A stretch of DNA of 64,000 bases from NCBI RefSeq assembly GCF_001922575.1, contig NZ_MRCI01000001.1, positions 124,001 to 188,000 of the forward strand, in the 5' to 3' direction. The position numbers and the translations under genes were made by a program. This document shows positions 17,623-27,064 of the stretch, piece by piece. The DNA is from Neptunomonas phycophila. Its GTDB lineage: Bacteria; Pseudomonadota; Gammaproteobacteria; Pseudomonadales; Balneatricaceae. The first letter of the stretch is position 1; each line of letters opens with the position of its first letter. The notes under the pieces were generated by a model. That model saw nothing but the letters and a program-made list of their open reading frames with translations, was not told the DNA's origin and did no database searches.

Positions 17623-18261
17623 GTGGCAAATGAAACGGAAGTGAAGCTGACTTTTCCTGCCGATAAGCTAGAACAAGTTTTAGCGCTTAAGGTACTGCAA
17701 GGTGCCGATTTTAAAGGTAAAAATCACCTAGTAAATCGGTATTACGATACGCCCGAGCTTGCTCTCACGCAGCATAAAGTGGCTCTGCGTATCCGAGAGC
17801 AAGGTGAGGATATTATTCAAACGGTTAAAACGCGTGGGCACAGCATGAATGGCTTGCATCAGAGAGGTGAATGGGAGTGGTTGCTTGACAAGCCGGATCT
17901 AGATTTAACCTTGCTCGCGCAAGCTCAATGGCCGGATGCATTACCTGTAGAAAAACTTAAAGGTCAACTGTTACCTATTTTCGCCACTAATTTTGATCGG
18001 CTTGTGTGGTGGGTTACTGTAAACGACACGCAGATAGAAGTTGCGCTCGATCAAGGTGATGTGAGTTATCAGTGCGCGCGCGATGGTGAGTTATTAAAAG
18101 ATGCTATTTGCGAGTTAGAATTAGAGCTAAAGTCAGGAGCGGTAGAAGACTTGCTGATGCTTAAAGACCAGTTGCAAGCTGAACTTGGGTGCTTGGTCAC
18201 CAGTGATATTAGTAAAGCAGAACGAGGTTATCGCCTTTTTCATCAGGCGAACCGGTGTTGA
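17623..18261 (+). CDS. CYTH-domain protein (YgiF-like, inorganic triphosphatase type)
   Basis: A 212-residue single CYTH domain: the opening TEVKL matches the ExExK signature that lines the triphosphate tunnel, and basic/acidic tunnel strands follow, such as VALRIREQGEDIIQTVKTRG, CELELELKSG and SKAERGYRL. Members hydrolyse inorganic triphosphate or related substrates. It lies directly upstream of glnE, as ygiF does in E. coli, but lacks the C-terminal CHAD domain of YgiF. I choose GTG at 17623 (MANETEVKL), with GGGGA nine bases upstream; ATG at 17614 would add three residues and has no spacing from that site. Confidence 0.88.
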   Translation: MANETEVKLTFPADKLEQVLALKVLQGADFKGKNHLVNRYYDTPELALTQHKVALRIREQGEDIIQTVKTRGHSMNGLHQRGEWEWLLDKPDLDLTLLAQAQWPDALPVEKLKGQLLPIFATNFDRLVWWVTVNDTQIEVALDQGDVSYQCARDGELLKDAICELELELKSGAVEDLLMLKDQLQAELGCLVTSDISKAERGYRLFHQANRC

Positions 18262-18330
18262 TTAGATGTTGTTTTAGCTCCCCATCATGATAAGTGTCTG
18301 ATTATTTATACCGTTTAAAAAGAGAAAACT

Positions 18331-21252
18331 ATGACGCCTAATTTATCCGCGCTACCCAGTGATCTTATTCCATTAGCTGAGAAGCAGTGGGACCGGTTAT
18401 CCCCATTGTTGGAATCAGTAAAGCCGCACTGGCCGGCGAGTCGCTACAATGAGTTACTGACCGTTTCGATTGGTAGTGATTTTGTGGTTGACCAATTGGC
18501 TCGTCATCCTGAATGGGGCGCTTCATTATGCAATGCCGAACAGTTGGATCAAAATCAGTCATTAAACGGATATAAAACGCTTGTTCAGGAGGCGCTAAAG
18601 CAGGTTACAGACGAGCCTTCTTTACTATCTGTTTTGCGTCTTCTTAGGCAGCAATCCATGGTGCGTCTGATTTGGCGCGATTTAACGCGAAGAGCCACCA
18701 TGCAGCAGACCGTGTTGGAGTTAAGCTGGATGGCTGATGCACTCATTGATGGTGCGCTTGAAGTGCTTTATCAGCAAGCTTGCGATCGTTGGGGTACACC
18801 CATGCATGTCTGTGAAACTACCGGAGAAAAACAGCAGCAACGCATGGTCGTGTTGGGCATGGGGAAACTCGGAGCACATGAACTCAATCTATCATCGGAT
18901 ATTGATCTGATTTTTACATTCCCTGAGAAAGGTGAAACAGAGGGAGCTAAGCGTACCTTAGAAAACCAAGAATTTTTCATTCGTCTAGGGCAAAAGTTAA
19001 TCCATGCTTTAGACACCATGAATGGCGAAGGTTTTGTGTTTCGTGTGGATATGCGCCTCCGACCTTTTGGTTCAGCAAGCCCGCTCGCATTAAGTTTTGC
19101 AGCAATGGAACACTACTATCAAGATCAAGGGCGTGAATGGGAACGCTATGCCATGATTAAAGCGCGAGTGGTCGCGGGTGACAAAGAGCAGGGCGCTCAA
19201 TTGATGGCAATGCTAAAGCCGTTTGTTTACCGCAAGTACCTGGACTATGGCGCTTTCGAGTCATTACGCGAAATGAAAGAGATGATTAATCGCGAAGTGC
19301 GACGCAAAGGGATGGAGCTTAATGTTAAATTAGGCCCAGGTGGGATTCGCGAAGTTGAGTTTATAGCCCAAGCATTCCAGTTGATCAGGGGCGGGCGCGA
19401 TAGTCGTTTGCAGCAACGTGAGTTATTGACAATTTTACCCTTATTGCCCGAATTATCGGATGTGACTCCAGAAGCTGTAGAGGAGCTAATTGCCGCCTAT
19501 ATCTTTTTACGTAATATCGAGCACGCCATCCAAGCCATAGCCGATAAACAGACTCAAGAACTGCCCACTGATGATCTCGGCAAAGCACGCTTGGCATTTA
19601 GTATGGGGTTTGATTCATGGCAGCAATGCAGTGAGCAGCTTAAGTATCACCGAGAAATTGTTAGGGCTCATTTTGAGGAAGTGATTGCTCCCTCTTCAAC
19701 AGAGTCCGCCGATCAGGAGCAACAGGAAGAAGGTAATTGGTTGGCATTGTGGAATGGGCATCTTGATGAGGCTGAGTCGTTAGCGTTTATTAGCGATAAA
19801 TACAGTGATGACCCAGAAGCCGCGCTGAAACTGATTAGTGAACTACGTGATTCGCGCACTGTACAAGTGTTGCAGCCAGGTGGCGTTGAAAGGCTTAAAC
19901 GTGTTTTACCTGTGCTACTAGAAGAAGTTAGTCAGGTCGAGAATCCGACACAAACTTTAAATCGGATAATGATGCTCATTCATGCAATCCTCAGGCGTTC
20001 TGCTTATCTGGTGCTATTGCATGAAAACCCAGCGGCTTTACAGCAACTGGTGAAACTGTGCTCTAGCAGTGCGTGGTTTGCTGACCAGTTAGCGAAAAAG
20101 CCAGTTTTGCTAGATGAACTCATTGATCCACGTACTCTTTATGCGCCAACTGATAAAGCCGCGTTAGCCAACGAGTTGCGTCAGCAGCTATTACGCATAC
20201 CTGAGGATGATATCGAGCAATTAATGGAAGCGTTACGCTATTTCAAAAGTGCACATCTTTTACGCGTAGCGGCGGCCGACATTACCGGCGTTTTGCCGCT
20301 GATGAAAGTCAGTGATTATCTGACTTGGCTTGCAGAAGTTATTATAAGTAGTGTGTTAGATATAGCGTGGCGGTTAATGCTAGAAAAACATGGCCGTCCG
20401 ATGAAAACGGCTGGCGTACCTGCGGACCCTGACTTTATTGTGCTGGGCTACGGCAAACTGGGTGGTATCGAGTTATCTTATGGCTCAGATTTGGATTTGG
20501 TGTTCATTCATGATTGTGAAACCGATCTTATGACGGATGGTGCGAAGCCGATTGCTAATGCTGTTTTCTTCACGCGCTTAGGTCAGCGAATGATACATAT
20601 CCTCAATACGTTTACGGCCGGAGGGCAGTTATACGAGGTGGATATGCGGCTGCGACCTTCGGGAAATTCAGGCTTGCTGGTTAGTTCTTTAAAAGCTTTT
20701 GGAGAGTATCAGAATAACAGCGCTTGGACGTGGGAACACCAAGCGCTAGTTCGTGCTCGTGTTATTGCCGGCGCTTCTGGGTTGAGTGGCGATTTTAACA
20801 ACTTGCGCCAAACAATTTTAGCGAAGCCGCGTGATCTCGAGGTATTGCAAAAAGAAGTGGCCGATATGCGCCAAAAAATGCGTACGCATTTGGGCTCCTC
20901 TTCCCAAGATGTTGAAGACGGCTTGTTTAATCTAAAGCAAGATGAGGGGGGAATCGTTGATATTGAGTTTTTGGTTCAGTATCTCGTGTTAGCACACGCA
21001 GATAAACACCCTGCTTTGTGCACGTATTCCGATAATATTCGGATTTTAGAAGTTTTACAGGCAGAAGGTTTGCTACCAGAAGACGACGCGGTTACTTTGC
21101 AGGAAGCCTATAAACGTTATCGTGCTGTAGGGCATCGATTGGCCTTGCAAGAGCGCTCTAAGGCAATGAATGATGTTGAAATGACCGAGTTGAGAGCCGC
21201 TGTGACTCACATATGGAAACGTTTTATAAAAGTGGATGAGCCACAAAGTTGA
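18331..21252 (+). CDS. glnE: Bifunctional glutamine synthetase adenylyltransferase/deadenylylase
   Basis: A 973-residue enzyme that adds AMP to glutamine synthetase and removes it, under PII control. It has two nucleotidyltransferase domains. The N-terminal domain (about 120-430; LSSDIDLIF with the catalytic acidic pair) removes AMP. The C-terminal domain (about 670-930; YGSDLDLVF) adds it. A regulatory linker lies between them. Length is typical for gammaproteobacteria. AGAGA precedes the ATG. The neighbour upstream is the CYTH gene. ilvE lies downstream in the opposite direction, beyond a GC-rich hairpin. Confidence 0.97.
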   Translation: MTPNLSALPSDLIPLAEKQWDRLSPLLESVKPHWPASRYNELLTVSIGSDFVVDQLARHPEWGASLCNAEQLDQNQSLNGYKTLVQEALKQVTDEPSLLSVLRLLRQQSMVRLIWRDLTRRATMQQTVLELSWMADALIDGALEVLYQQACDRWGTPMHVCETTGEKQQQRMVVLGMGKLGAHELNLSSDIDLIFTFPEKGETEGAKRTLENQEFFIRLGQKLIHALDTMNGEGFVFRVDMRLRPFGSASPLALSFAAMEHYYQDQGREWERYAMIKARVVAGDKEQGAQLMAMLKPFVYRKYLDYGAFESLREMKEMINREVRRKGMELNVKLGPGGIREVEFIAQAFQLIRGGRDSRLQQRELLTILPLLPELSDVTPEAVEELIAAYIFLRNIEHAIQAIADKQTQELPTDDLGKARLAFSMGFDSWQQCSEQLKYHREIVRAHFEEVIAPSSTESADQEQQEEGNWLALWNGHLDEAESLAFISDKYSDDPEAALKLISELRDSRTVQVLQPGGVERLKRVLPVLLEEVSQVENPTQTLNRIMMLIHAILRRSAYLVLLHENPAALQQLVKLCSSSAWFADQLAKKPVLLDELIDPRTLYAPTDKAALANELRQQLLRIPEDDIEQLMEALRYFKSAHLLRVAAADITGVLPLMKVSDYLTWLAEVIISSVLDIAWRLMLEKHGRPMKTAGVPADPDFIVLGYGKLGGIELSYGSDLDLVFIHDCETDLMTDGAKPIANAVFFTRLGQRMIHILNTFTAGGQLYEVDMRLRPSGNSGLLVSSLKAFGEYQNNSAWTWEHQALVRARVIAGASGLSGDFNNLRQTILAKPRDLEVLQKEVADMRQKMRTHLGSSSQDVEDGLFNLKQDEGGIVDIEFLVQYLVLAHADKHPALCTYSDNIRILEVLQAEGLLPEDDAVTLQEAYKRYRAVGHRLALQERSKAMNDVEMTELRAAVTHIWKRFIKVDEPQS

Positions 21253-21267
21253 GAAGGGGCTAATAAG

Positions 21268-21300
21268 AGGAGGGGCATAGGTTTGTGCTTGGCCCCTCCT
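21268..21300. terminator. GC-rich hairpin between glnE and ilvE
   Basis: Stem AGGAGGGGC with GCCCCTCCT (nine perfect pairs) around a 15-base loop, between convergent genes. There is no T-run on the plus strand, so its terminator role is inferred from position. Confidence 0.45.
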
Positions 21301-21316
21301 GCTGAATACTCCCTAC

Positions 21317-22312
21317 TTAAACTTCAGTAAGCCAGCCATATTTATCTTCGCTGTTGCCCCATTGAATATCATTCAGTGCTTTGCGCAGTTTTAGCGTGGT
21401 TTCGCCTATGCCGCCGTTCCCGATGCTGATTTCTTTTCCGTGATGGATAAATGTTCCCACCGGTGTTAGAACGGCAGCTGTGCCAGAAAGCGCCGCTTCG
21501 CAATTAGGTTTAGCGGCACGTTCTAATAGCTCATCAACGGTGATGTCACGCTCAGAAATGCGCATGCCCATATCGCGAGCTATAGTTAAGACCGAATCGC
21601 GGGTAACACCGTGTAAGAAACTTTCATCAAGCGCTTTAGTAATAATTTCATCACCATCGATCAATAAAAAGTTTGCTGCTCCTGTTTCTTGAACGTCGCC
21701 ATTAGGGCAAAACAAGATTTGATCGGCTTGCACTTCAGCGCGTGCTTTCATTATTGGCAGTAAGGCGCTGGCATAGTTGCCACCACTTTTAATCATGCCC
21801 ATATGTGTTGCGCAGCGCATTCCATCGTCTTCGATGAGTACACGTAAAGCCGCTACTCCGCCCGCAAAATAATCCCCTACAGGTGAAACGAGGATATACT
21901 GACAAGAGGTCAGAGAAGGCGCTGCTGCTTTACCGATAGCCGCTTCAGTACCAATGTGAGTTGGTCGGATGTACAAGGAGCCAGGCGCTTCAGGAACATC
22001 AGCCGCAAAGCGACGAACCGTGTCTATGATCATTTCGCGTGTTGCGTTTTTATCAATAGGAGGGAGCGCTAGCAAATGGCTACTTTGCTCAAAACGGTCT
22101 AAATTTTTGTCCATGCGGAAAATTTTGACAGAACCGTCAGCATGACGAAACGCCTTGAGGCCTTCAAAGCAGGTGCTTGAGTAGTGTAAGACGTGCGCGC
22201 CGGGGTGGAGTTGTAGGCTGTCGCTCGCGACGAGTTCAGGAGTGCTCCAGCTAGAACCGTCAAACCAAGAAATTGCCATTTCAGGCATAAAAACTGTACC
22301 GAACGCAGCCAT
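21317..22312 (-). CDS. ilvE: Branched-chain amino acid aminotransferase
   Basis: PLP-dependent class IV aminotransferase that transfers amino groups between glutamate and the keto acids of leucine, isoleucine and valine. It has 331 residues. The FEGLKAFRHADGS opening, the MIKSGGNYASALLP segment carrying the PLP lysine (near residue 172) and the ETGAANFLLI motif belong to the longer, eukaryote-like BCAT subgroup common in many bacteria, as opposed to the E. coli type. AGGAG lies seven bases before the ATG. It appears monocistronic. It completes the pathway step after ilvD. Confidence 0.95.
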   Translation of the reverse strand: MAAFGTVFMPEMAISWFDGSSWSTPELVASDSLQLHPGAHVLHYSSTCFEGLKAFRHADGSVKIFRMDKNLDRFEQSSHLLALPPIDKNATREMIIDTVRRFAADVPEAPGSLYIRPTHIGTEAAIGKAAAPSLTSCQYILVSPVGDYFAGGVAALRVLIEDDGMRCATHMGMIKSGGNYASALLPIMKARAEVQADQILFCPNGDVQETGAANFLLIDGDEIITKALDESFLHGVTRDSVLTIARDMGMRISERDITVDELLERAAKPNCEAALSGTAAVLTPVGTFIHHGKEISIGNGGIGETTLKLRKALNDIQWGNSEDKYGWLTEV

Positions 22313-22504
22313 GCGAACTCCTAATAAGTAAAGTAGTAAAAATAATGTAGAGAGCCGTTATTACACAGTCGTGAGCGAAACTGATAAGACTAAGCTTGTT
22401 AAAGCAGAGGGCCCAAGAGGTTAAATTGTAATCACCCTATTCAGAAAATGGAATTGTTTGCTGCGGCTAGGATGGAATAATCTGTTTCTTTTTTTGGTGC
22501 GTCA

Positions 22505-23464
22505 GTGATCTGGAGTATCATAAAGAGAAATATTGAAAAGTGGTTAAGTGTGGTGTCAGATATTCTTATCATCAGTGATGGCAAGCCGGGTCATGTGAAT
22601 CAAAGCAAGGGGCTGGCTGAGGCGCTAGTGAGACGTAACCCAGCACTGGCGGTTGAAGTTCGACCACCCTTATCTGTATTTAACGCGCTGAGCCTACTTA
22701 TAAAAAGTATGTTTTTTGGGGGGGCATCGCCTTCCATGAAGCCTACTGCTCTTGTGTTGGCCGCTGGACACAAAACACACTGGACAGCGTTAGCGCTAGG
22801 GCGCTTTTTTAAGGCCAAAACAGTGGTGCTTATGAAACCTTCCTTGCCAATAAGCTGGTTTGATCAGTGCGTTATCCCTGAGCATGATTTATTGGATGTC
22901 GACCAATTGCCGGCCAACGTAATTCAGACGCGAGGTGCGCTCAATCGCGTGGTTGCTCAGCCAAAGCAACATGGGACAGGTCTGATTCTTTTAGGTGGGC
23001 CTTCCAAGCATTATGAATGGCACGATCAGCAAGTGCTTGATCAGATCTCAAGTGTGTTAACTGGTTTTCCAGATACTCAATGGACATTGGCGACGTCGCG
23101 GCGCACGCCTGACTCGCTAGTAAAAGCCCTGAGTGGCCTTGATAGCGTATTTACGTTGGTTTTGGCTGAGGATACGAGTAGTGATTGGCTGCCGAATACA
23201 ATCGCTATCACTGAGACGTGTTGGGTAACTGAAGATAGTATCTCGATGACCTATGAAGCATTGACAGCCGGCTGCGTGGTTAACTTAATCAACCTATTGC
23301 CAGCGGAGAAAAGCCGAGTTGTTAAAGGTATTGAGCGTCTCAAAACGGATGAGCTTGTTGGTTCTTTGAGCAAGCCGGCGTCGAGCCAGAACCCTATAGC
23401 GTTAGCTGAGGCTGACCGTAGCGCTGAAATTATCTTAGGCTACGGTTGGTTAGGTAAACAGTGA
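22505..23464 (+). CDS. ELM1-like protein of the LPS locus
   Basis: A 319-residue member of the family called mitochondrial fission ELM1 (COG3660), which in bacteria is found in LPS core gene clusters and has a GT-B-like fold. Visible landmarks are ISDGKPGHVNQSKGLAEAL near the N-terminus, LLGGPSKHYEW (about 159-169), and a C-terminal TEDSISMTYEAL segment that resembles a sugar-nucleotide site. The biochemical role is unknown. The GTG at 22505 has only a weak ribosome site; the family usually begins close to the ISDGKPGH motif, so GTG at 22550 or 22553 is possible. T6 followed by G7 (22712-22724) is an unusual homopolymer block inside the gene. Confidence 0.82.
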   Translation: MIWSIIKRNIEKWLSVVSDILIISDGKPGHVNQSKGLAEALVRRNPALAVEVRPPLSVFNALSLLIKSMFFGGASPSMKPTALVLAAGHKTHWTALALGRFFKAKTVVLMKPSLPISWFDQCVIPEHDLLDVDQLPANVIQTRGALNRVVAQPKQHGTGLILLGGPSKHYEWHDQQVLDQISSVLTGFPDTQWTLATSRRTPDSLVKALSGLDSVFTLVLAEDTSSDWLPNTIAITETCWVTEDSISMTYEALTAGCVVNLINLLPAEKSRVVKGIERLKTDELVGSLSKPASSQNPIALAEADRSAEIILGYGWLGKQ

Positions 23465-23470
23465 TAGTCT

Positions 23471-24514
23471 CTAGCGAGTAATTTTCTGATAAAAATCAAT
23501 ATACTGCTCTACTATGCGCTTTTTAGAGTAATGTTCTGCATACACGCGTGATGCACCATGAATCAGTTCGTTTCGTAAATCATCACTACCTAACACCTCA
23601 TTAATAGCATCCGCTAACGCTTTGCTGTCGTCAATTGGCGTGATGAGTCCGCTTTCGCCATGAGTGATAGCCTCGCCCGGGCCTTGAGAGTTAGTCGCTA
23701 CTATGGGGCATTGATGCGCCCATGATTCCATTACAATCGATCCCAGACCTTCATGGCGCGAAGGGCATACGAACAGGTCTGCGGTTTTCATTAGCGTGGT
23801 GACATCATCGCGCCATCCTAAAAACCGAACGCGCTGATCCAACCCTAATTGTGAACAAAGAGCTTTTAGATTGGCTTCTTCAGGCCCTGCGCCAGCTAAC
23901 CATAGGGTAGCTGATGGTATGCGCTCTAAGCTATGAAGTAATGTGTCGAAGCCTTTGTTGGTATGGAGCCTACCCGCTGCCAGAATGAGTGGCTGCTCCG
24001 CTGGAGTGTTAAAACTGTCCCGTGGGATAGCGGTAACGGGAGTCTCATCAGCAAAGTTGGGGATATGTACAATTTTCTCTTTAGGGAAGCCGCCATCAAT
24101 CATGTGTTGGCAAATGCCTTTGCTAATACCAACCCAGTAGTCAGAGTGTTTATAGTATTTGAGATTGTAATAATGGCCTAGGCGGTTTACTAAAATGTAT
24201 TTGCTCGAGTTAGGGGTGGAACCGCTGGCACGACTCATCCATGTCATGACTATTTCTGGTTCAAAAGCGTTGAGAGCTTTCTTGAAACGGTAGGCTCCTA
24301 ACAGGTCTAGCTTGCCACCAAAGGAGAACCCCTGGGCGTCTACGCCGTTGCCTCTTAAGGCATCTAAGCGGTGCTGGTGGTTACGTATAAATGCTTTTTC
24401 TTGTAGCTCTGGTTGCTCATTTAAACCGCTGACTAAGCGCACAAAAAAGTTTTCGGCGCCGCCATTAGCTGCACCCGCGAGTACTTGAGCTACTTTGATT
24501 GGATTCGAGGCCAT
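23471..24514 (-). CDS. GT4-family glycosyltransferase, LPS core type
   Basis: A 347-residue GT-B fold retaining transferase. The N-terminal half shows the acceptor-side motif GAANGGAENFFVRL (about 13-26). The C-terminal half carries LILAAGRLHTNKGFDTLL, RVRFLGWRDDV and the donor-site region SRHEGLGSIVMESWA with its conserved acidic residues. It probably adds a sugar to the LPS core at the cytoplasmic face. It is a clear paralogue of the plus-strand gene at 32526-33572; both share a VTW/MTW..RAS segment and a GRLG.YY..K.YK segment. Its stop lies six bases from that of the ELM1-like gene (convergent). The donor sugar is unknown. Confidence 0.9.
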   Translation of the reverse strand: MASNPIKVAQVLAGAANGGAENFFVRLVSGLNEQPELQEKAFIRNHQHRLDALRGNGVDAQGFSFGGKLDLLGAYRFKKALNAFEPEIVMTWMSRASGSTPNSSKYILVNRLGHYYNLKYYKHSDYWVGISKGICQHMIDGGFPKEKIVHIPNFADETPVTAIPRDSFNTPAEQPLILAAGRLHTNKGFDTLLHSLERIPSATLWLAGAGPEEANLKALCSQLGLDQRVRFLGWRDDVTTLMKTADLFVCPSRHEGLGSIVMESWAHQCPIVATNSQGPGEAITHGESGLITPIDDSKALADAINEVLGSDDLRNELIHGASRVYAEHYSKKRIVEQYIDFYQKITR

Positions 24515-24614
24515 GTTGATTACATCTCGTTTTTTACTGTTATATGACGAACGTTAGCCATCACGGAAAGTTAGACGTGTTGCTCGAGTTGCGCCCCTTA
24601 CAAAGATAGGCGCA

Positions 24615-25655
24615 TTACCTCATTGAGCCGTCTAAGTGGATGTCCCGCGCCCATACGTAATCATGACTAAATGCGGTTTGAGTGGCGGCTTCAACAATAT
24701 ATTGTGCATATAATTTTGAGTTCATTTCTTGATGGAAGAACGTGCGAGCTCGGCTTGCCCAGTAGCGGCGTTTAGCGTCGTCGTGTTGGAATTCAAGAAT
24801 TTTCGATTTTAAATCGTCCTCGTTCGCGAAATATACAAGGCTTTCTTCTGGCATAAGTGTGTCGAATCGAGGGGATTCGTGGGTGAATTGTAAGATGCCA
24901 TTCCCTGCTAGTTGAGCCATGCGAGCGGATGAATACCAATACATTCCTTCTTGTCGGTTAAGGTTCAAACCCATCTTAGTTTGAGATAGAGCACGGTCAT
25001 AGTCACGCCCCCATACCGGGTCTTCCCCGAAACTACCAAATGTTCTGAAGCGCACGTCATCGGCCAGTGCTTCTTTTAAGCGTCCCACCATTGCCAAGCG
25101 TTCGGTAAAGTCGTTGCTGTTACTGCAAAATAGTAAGTCGATATCGAGATCTGTTTTAGTCGAGTTGTCGAGTGTCTCAATGGAAGGGTCTGTTGGGTTT
25201 GGCATGTGATACACGCGTGTTCCCAATCCTTCAAAAATAGATAGCTCACTGCGGCCCGTAGAAACAAAAATGGCATCGGCTACTTCGGCACGTTTTTTGA
25301 TTCGCTCTACGTTGGACGGAACAAATAAAGGGTCATTATTGCAATGAACAATGACTCTGTGTGGGGCTGCTTTTTTTATAGCGGCTAATGTTTCGTTGGT
25401 GATCATATCGCAATGGCCAGCGATGATAAGATCCGGATCAAAGGATTCAACCGTTTCTAATAGGTATTTATTGGCCGCCTTTTTGCCTAAGTCTCGAATT
25501 TTAAAAGGTGCTTCATTCGAGGCAACATCGCGATCACTATAGGTTTTAACATAATGGTCGTTTTTGATTAAACCAAATGTCATTTTTTCAGCCCAGCTAA
25601 CGCGAGTTTTGCCGTAACGTTTAAGTTGCTGGTAGGCGATATGGAGAATTCTCAT
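24615..25655 (-). CDS. CgeB-like glycosyltransferase
   Basis: A 346-residue GT-B type protein related to the CgeB/Glyco_trans_1_2 group. The N-terminal half (GKTRVSWAEKMTFGLIKN, FDPDLIIAGHCDMI) is a Rossmann-like domain. The C-terminal half has KMGLNLNRQEGMYWYSSARM and AGNGILQFTHESPRFDTLM, the donor-binding region of the family, which here contains the usual R..E..A pattern. Its position between two GT4 genes on the same strand suggests a role in the LPS core or a surface glycan. Acceptor and donor are not predictable. GGA lies about eight bases upstream of the ATG. Confidence 0.85.
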   Translation of the reverse strand: MRILHIAYQQLKRYGKTRVSWAEKMTFGLIKNDHYVKTYSDRDVASNEAPFKIRDLGKKAANKYLLETVESFDPDLIIAGHCDMITNETLAAIKKAAPHRVIVHCNNDPLFVPSNVERIKKRAEVADAIFVSTGRSELSIFEGLGTRVYHMPNPTDPSIETLDNSTKTDLDIDLLFCSNSNDFTERLAMVGRLKEALADDVRFRTFGSFGEDPVWGRDYDRALSQTKMGLNLNRQEGMYWYSSARMAQLAGNGILQFTHESPRFDTLMPEESLVYFANEDDLKSKILEFQHDDAKRRYWASRARTFFHQEMNSKLYAQYIVEAATQTAFSHDYVWARDIHLDGSMR

Positions 25656-25762
25656 TTAAAGTTCCGTAGCTGCTACAGTGTAAGCCATAGGTGGTTGTTA
25701 GAAATTGACTACAGTGTATTTGATGTAATTAAGGTATAGCAAATAGGCTCGAAGGTCTGCGT

Positions 25763-26896
25763 TTAGTTTGCTTGTTCATCGTTCGAGAGCAACTTTTCAT
25801 AGACACCTAATGTGTTGTCTACTTGTTGATTGAGATAAAACTCTTTGGGTAAATAGAATTCTGGGTGCGTATCAAGCAGTTCCGCTATACGTTGGGCAAA
25901 GGCTTGGATGTTGTCTGGTTCCACTAGGCCTTTAGGGAAACCCGCGTTGAGCGATTCGCTAGCACCTCCTCGATCAAATGCGACGACGGGGCAACCACAT
26001 GCCAAGGCTTCAGGTACTGTGCGCCCGAAGGGTTCCGCTTTATTAGACATATGGCAGGTCACATCTGCAAAGCCATAGAAAGCTTGGATATCTGAGCGGT
26101 GCCCCATAAAGCTTATATTATTTTCGAGCTCTAAACTTGATGTCAGTGAGAGAAGTTCAGATTGGTAATGCTCTTTTTGAGGCTCAGCAGAACCGACAAT
26201 AACGCCATGGCAATCGGGCCTTATTTGTATCAGTAGATGCATCATTTTGATAAAAGCTTCTTGCCCTTTCCAGCGAGACAAGCGGCCGGGCATCAAAATA
26301 ATTTTTTTATTCTCAAGCTCTGGGCACTCTTGTAAAAGAGATGCTCTCCATTGCGGATTACATGCGTTGGAATTGAACGATTTAGGATCAAGGCCGCGGT
26401 AAATTCTTGTGATTTTGGACGGGGGAATCTCATAATTCGTAAGCATGTAGTCCTGCACGCAGTTGGATATAGCAATACAGTGCTCTGCTTTTGCCATAAT
26501 AGCGCTGTACTTATTGACCGAGTACATACCGTGAAAAGTGCTCACTAAGCGAGGGCGGTTTTCTTTGGGAAGCTTGCGCCATGCGAGCCAAATAATCCAT
26601 GCTGGAGCACGTGAGCGTACATGAATAACATCGGGTTTAAGTTCGTTAAGTATATGTCGTACGCGTCTAACCTGTAGGAGCGAGGTTAGTGATTTTTTAT
26701 GCACAGGTACAAGCAGATGAGTCGAACCATTATTTTCTAGTTCCTTTACTAACTGCCCACCATTTGACATGACGGTAGAGCGGTGGCCTCTTAAAACTAG
26801 CTCATTAGCGAACTCTACCGTTCCACGTTCCACCCCACCCGAATTGAGAGCGGGTAACACTTGTAAAACGTGCAATGATGGCTTGCTGAGTGTCAT
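25763..26896 (-). CDS. GT4-family glycosyltransferase
   Basis: A 377-residue GT-B transferase with the typical opening VLQVLPALNSGGVERGTVEFA (glycine-rich acceptor loop near 15-26), a linker VIHVRSRAPAWIIW, and a C-terminal donor domain IILMPGRLSRWKGQEAFI and SNKAEPFGRTVPEALACG, in which the two Glu residues of the E-x7-E motif are visible. It resembles LPS core transferases encoded in Pseudomonas core clusters. It is the first gene of a minus-strand group with the CgeB-like and GT4 genes, and diverges from the GT2 gene across a 168-base spacer that should hold promoters for both directions. Confidence 0.9.
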   Translation of the reverse strand: MTLSKPSLHVLQVLPALNSGGVERGTVEFANELVLRGHRSTVMSNGGQLVKELENNGSTHLLVPVHKKSLTSLLQVRRVRHILNELKPDVIHVRSRAPAWIIWLAWRKLPKENRPRLVSTFHGMYSVNKYSAIMAKAEHCIAISNCVQDYMLTNYEIPPSKITRIYRGLDPKSFNSNACNPQWRASLLQECPELENKKIILMPGRLSRWKGQEAFIKMMHLLIQIRPDCHGVIVGSAEPQKEHYQSELLSLTSSLELENNISFMGHRSDIQAFYGFADVTCHMSNKAEPFGRTVPEALACGCPVVAFDRGGASESLNAGFPKGLVEPDNIQAFAQRIAELLDTHPEFYLPKEFYLNQQVDNTLGVYEKLLSNDEQAN

Positions 26897-27064
26897 GAGG
26901 CATCTCTAGAAACAAAAATTTGAGAAATTATTACAGGAGTTACCCAGATTGTCTAAAGAATAGGTTGATACTATGGTAGTTTGTCCCTGTTTTATTTTTT
27001 AAGAAATCAGTAGTTAATATGTTTACTCAGAAAAAGCATCATTTACAAAGGGTTTGGATACGTC

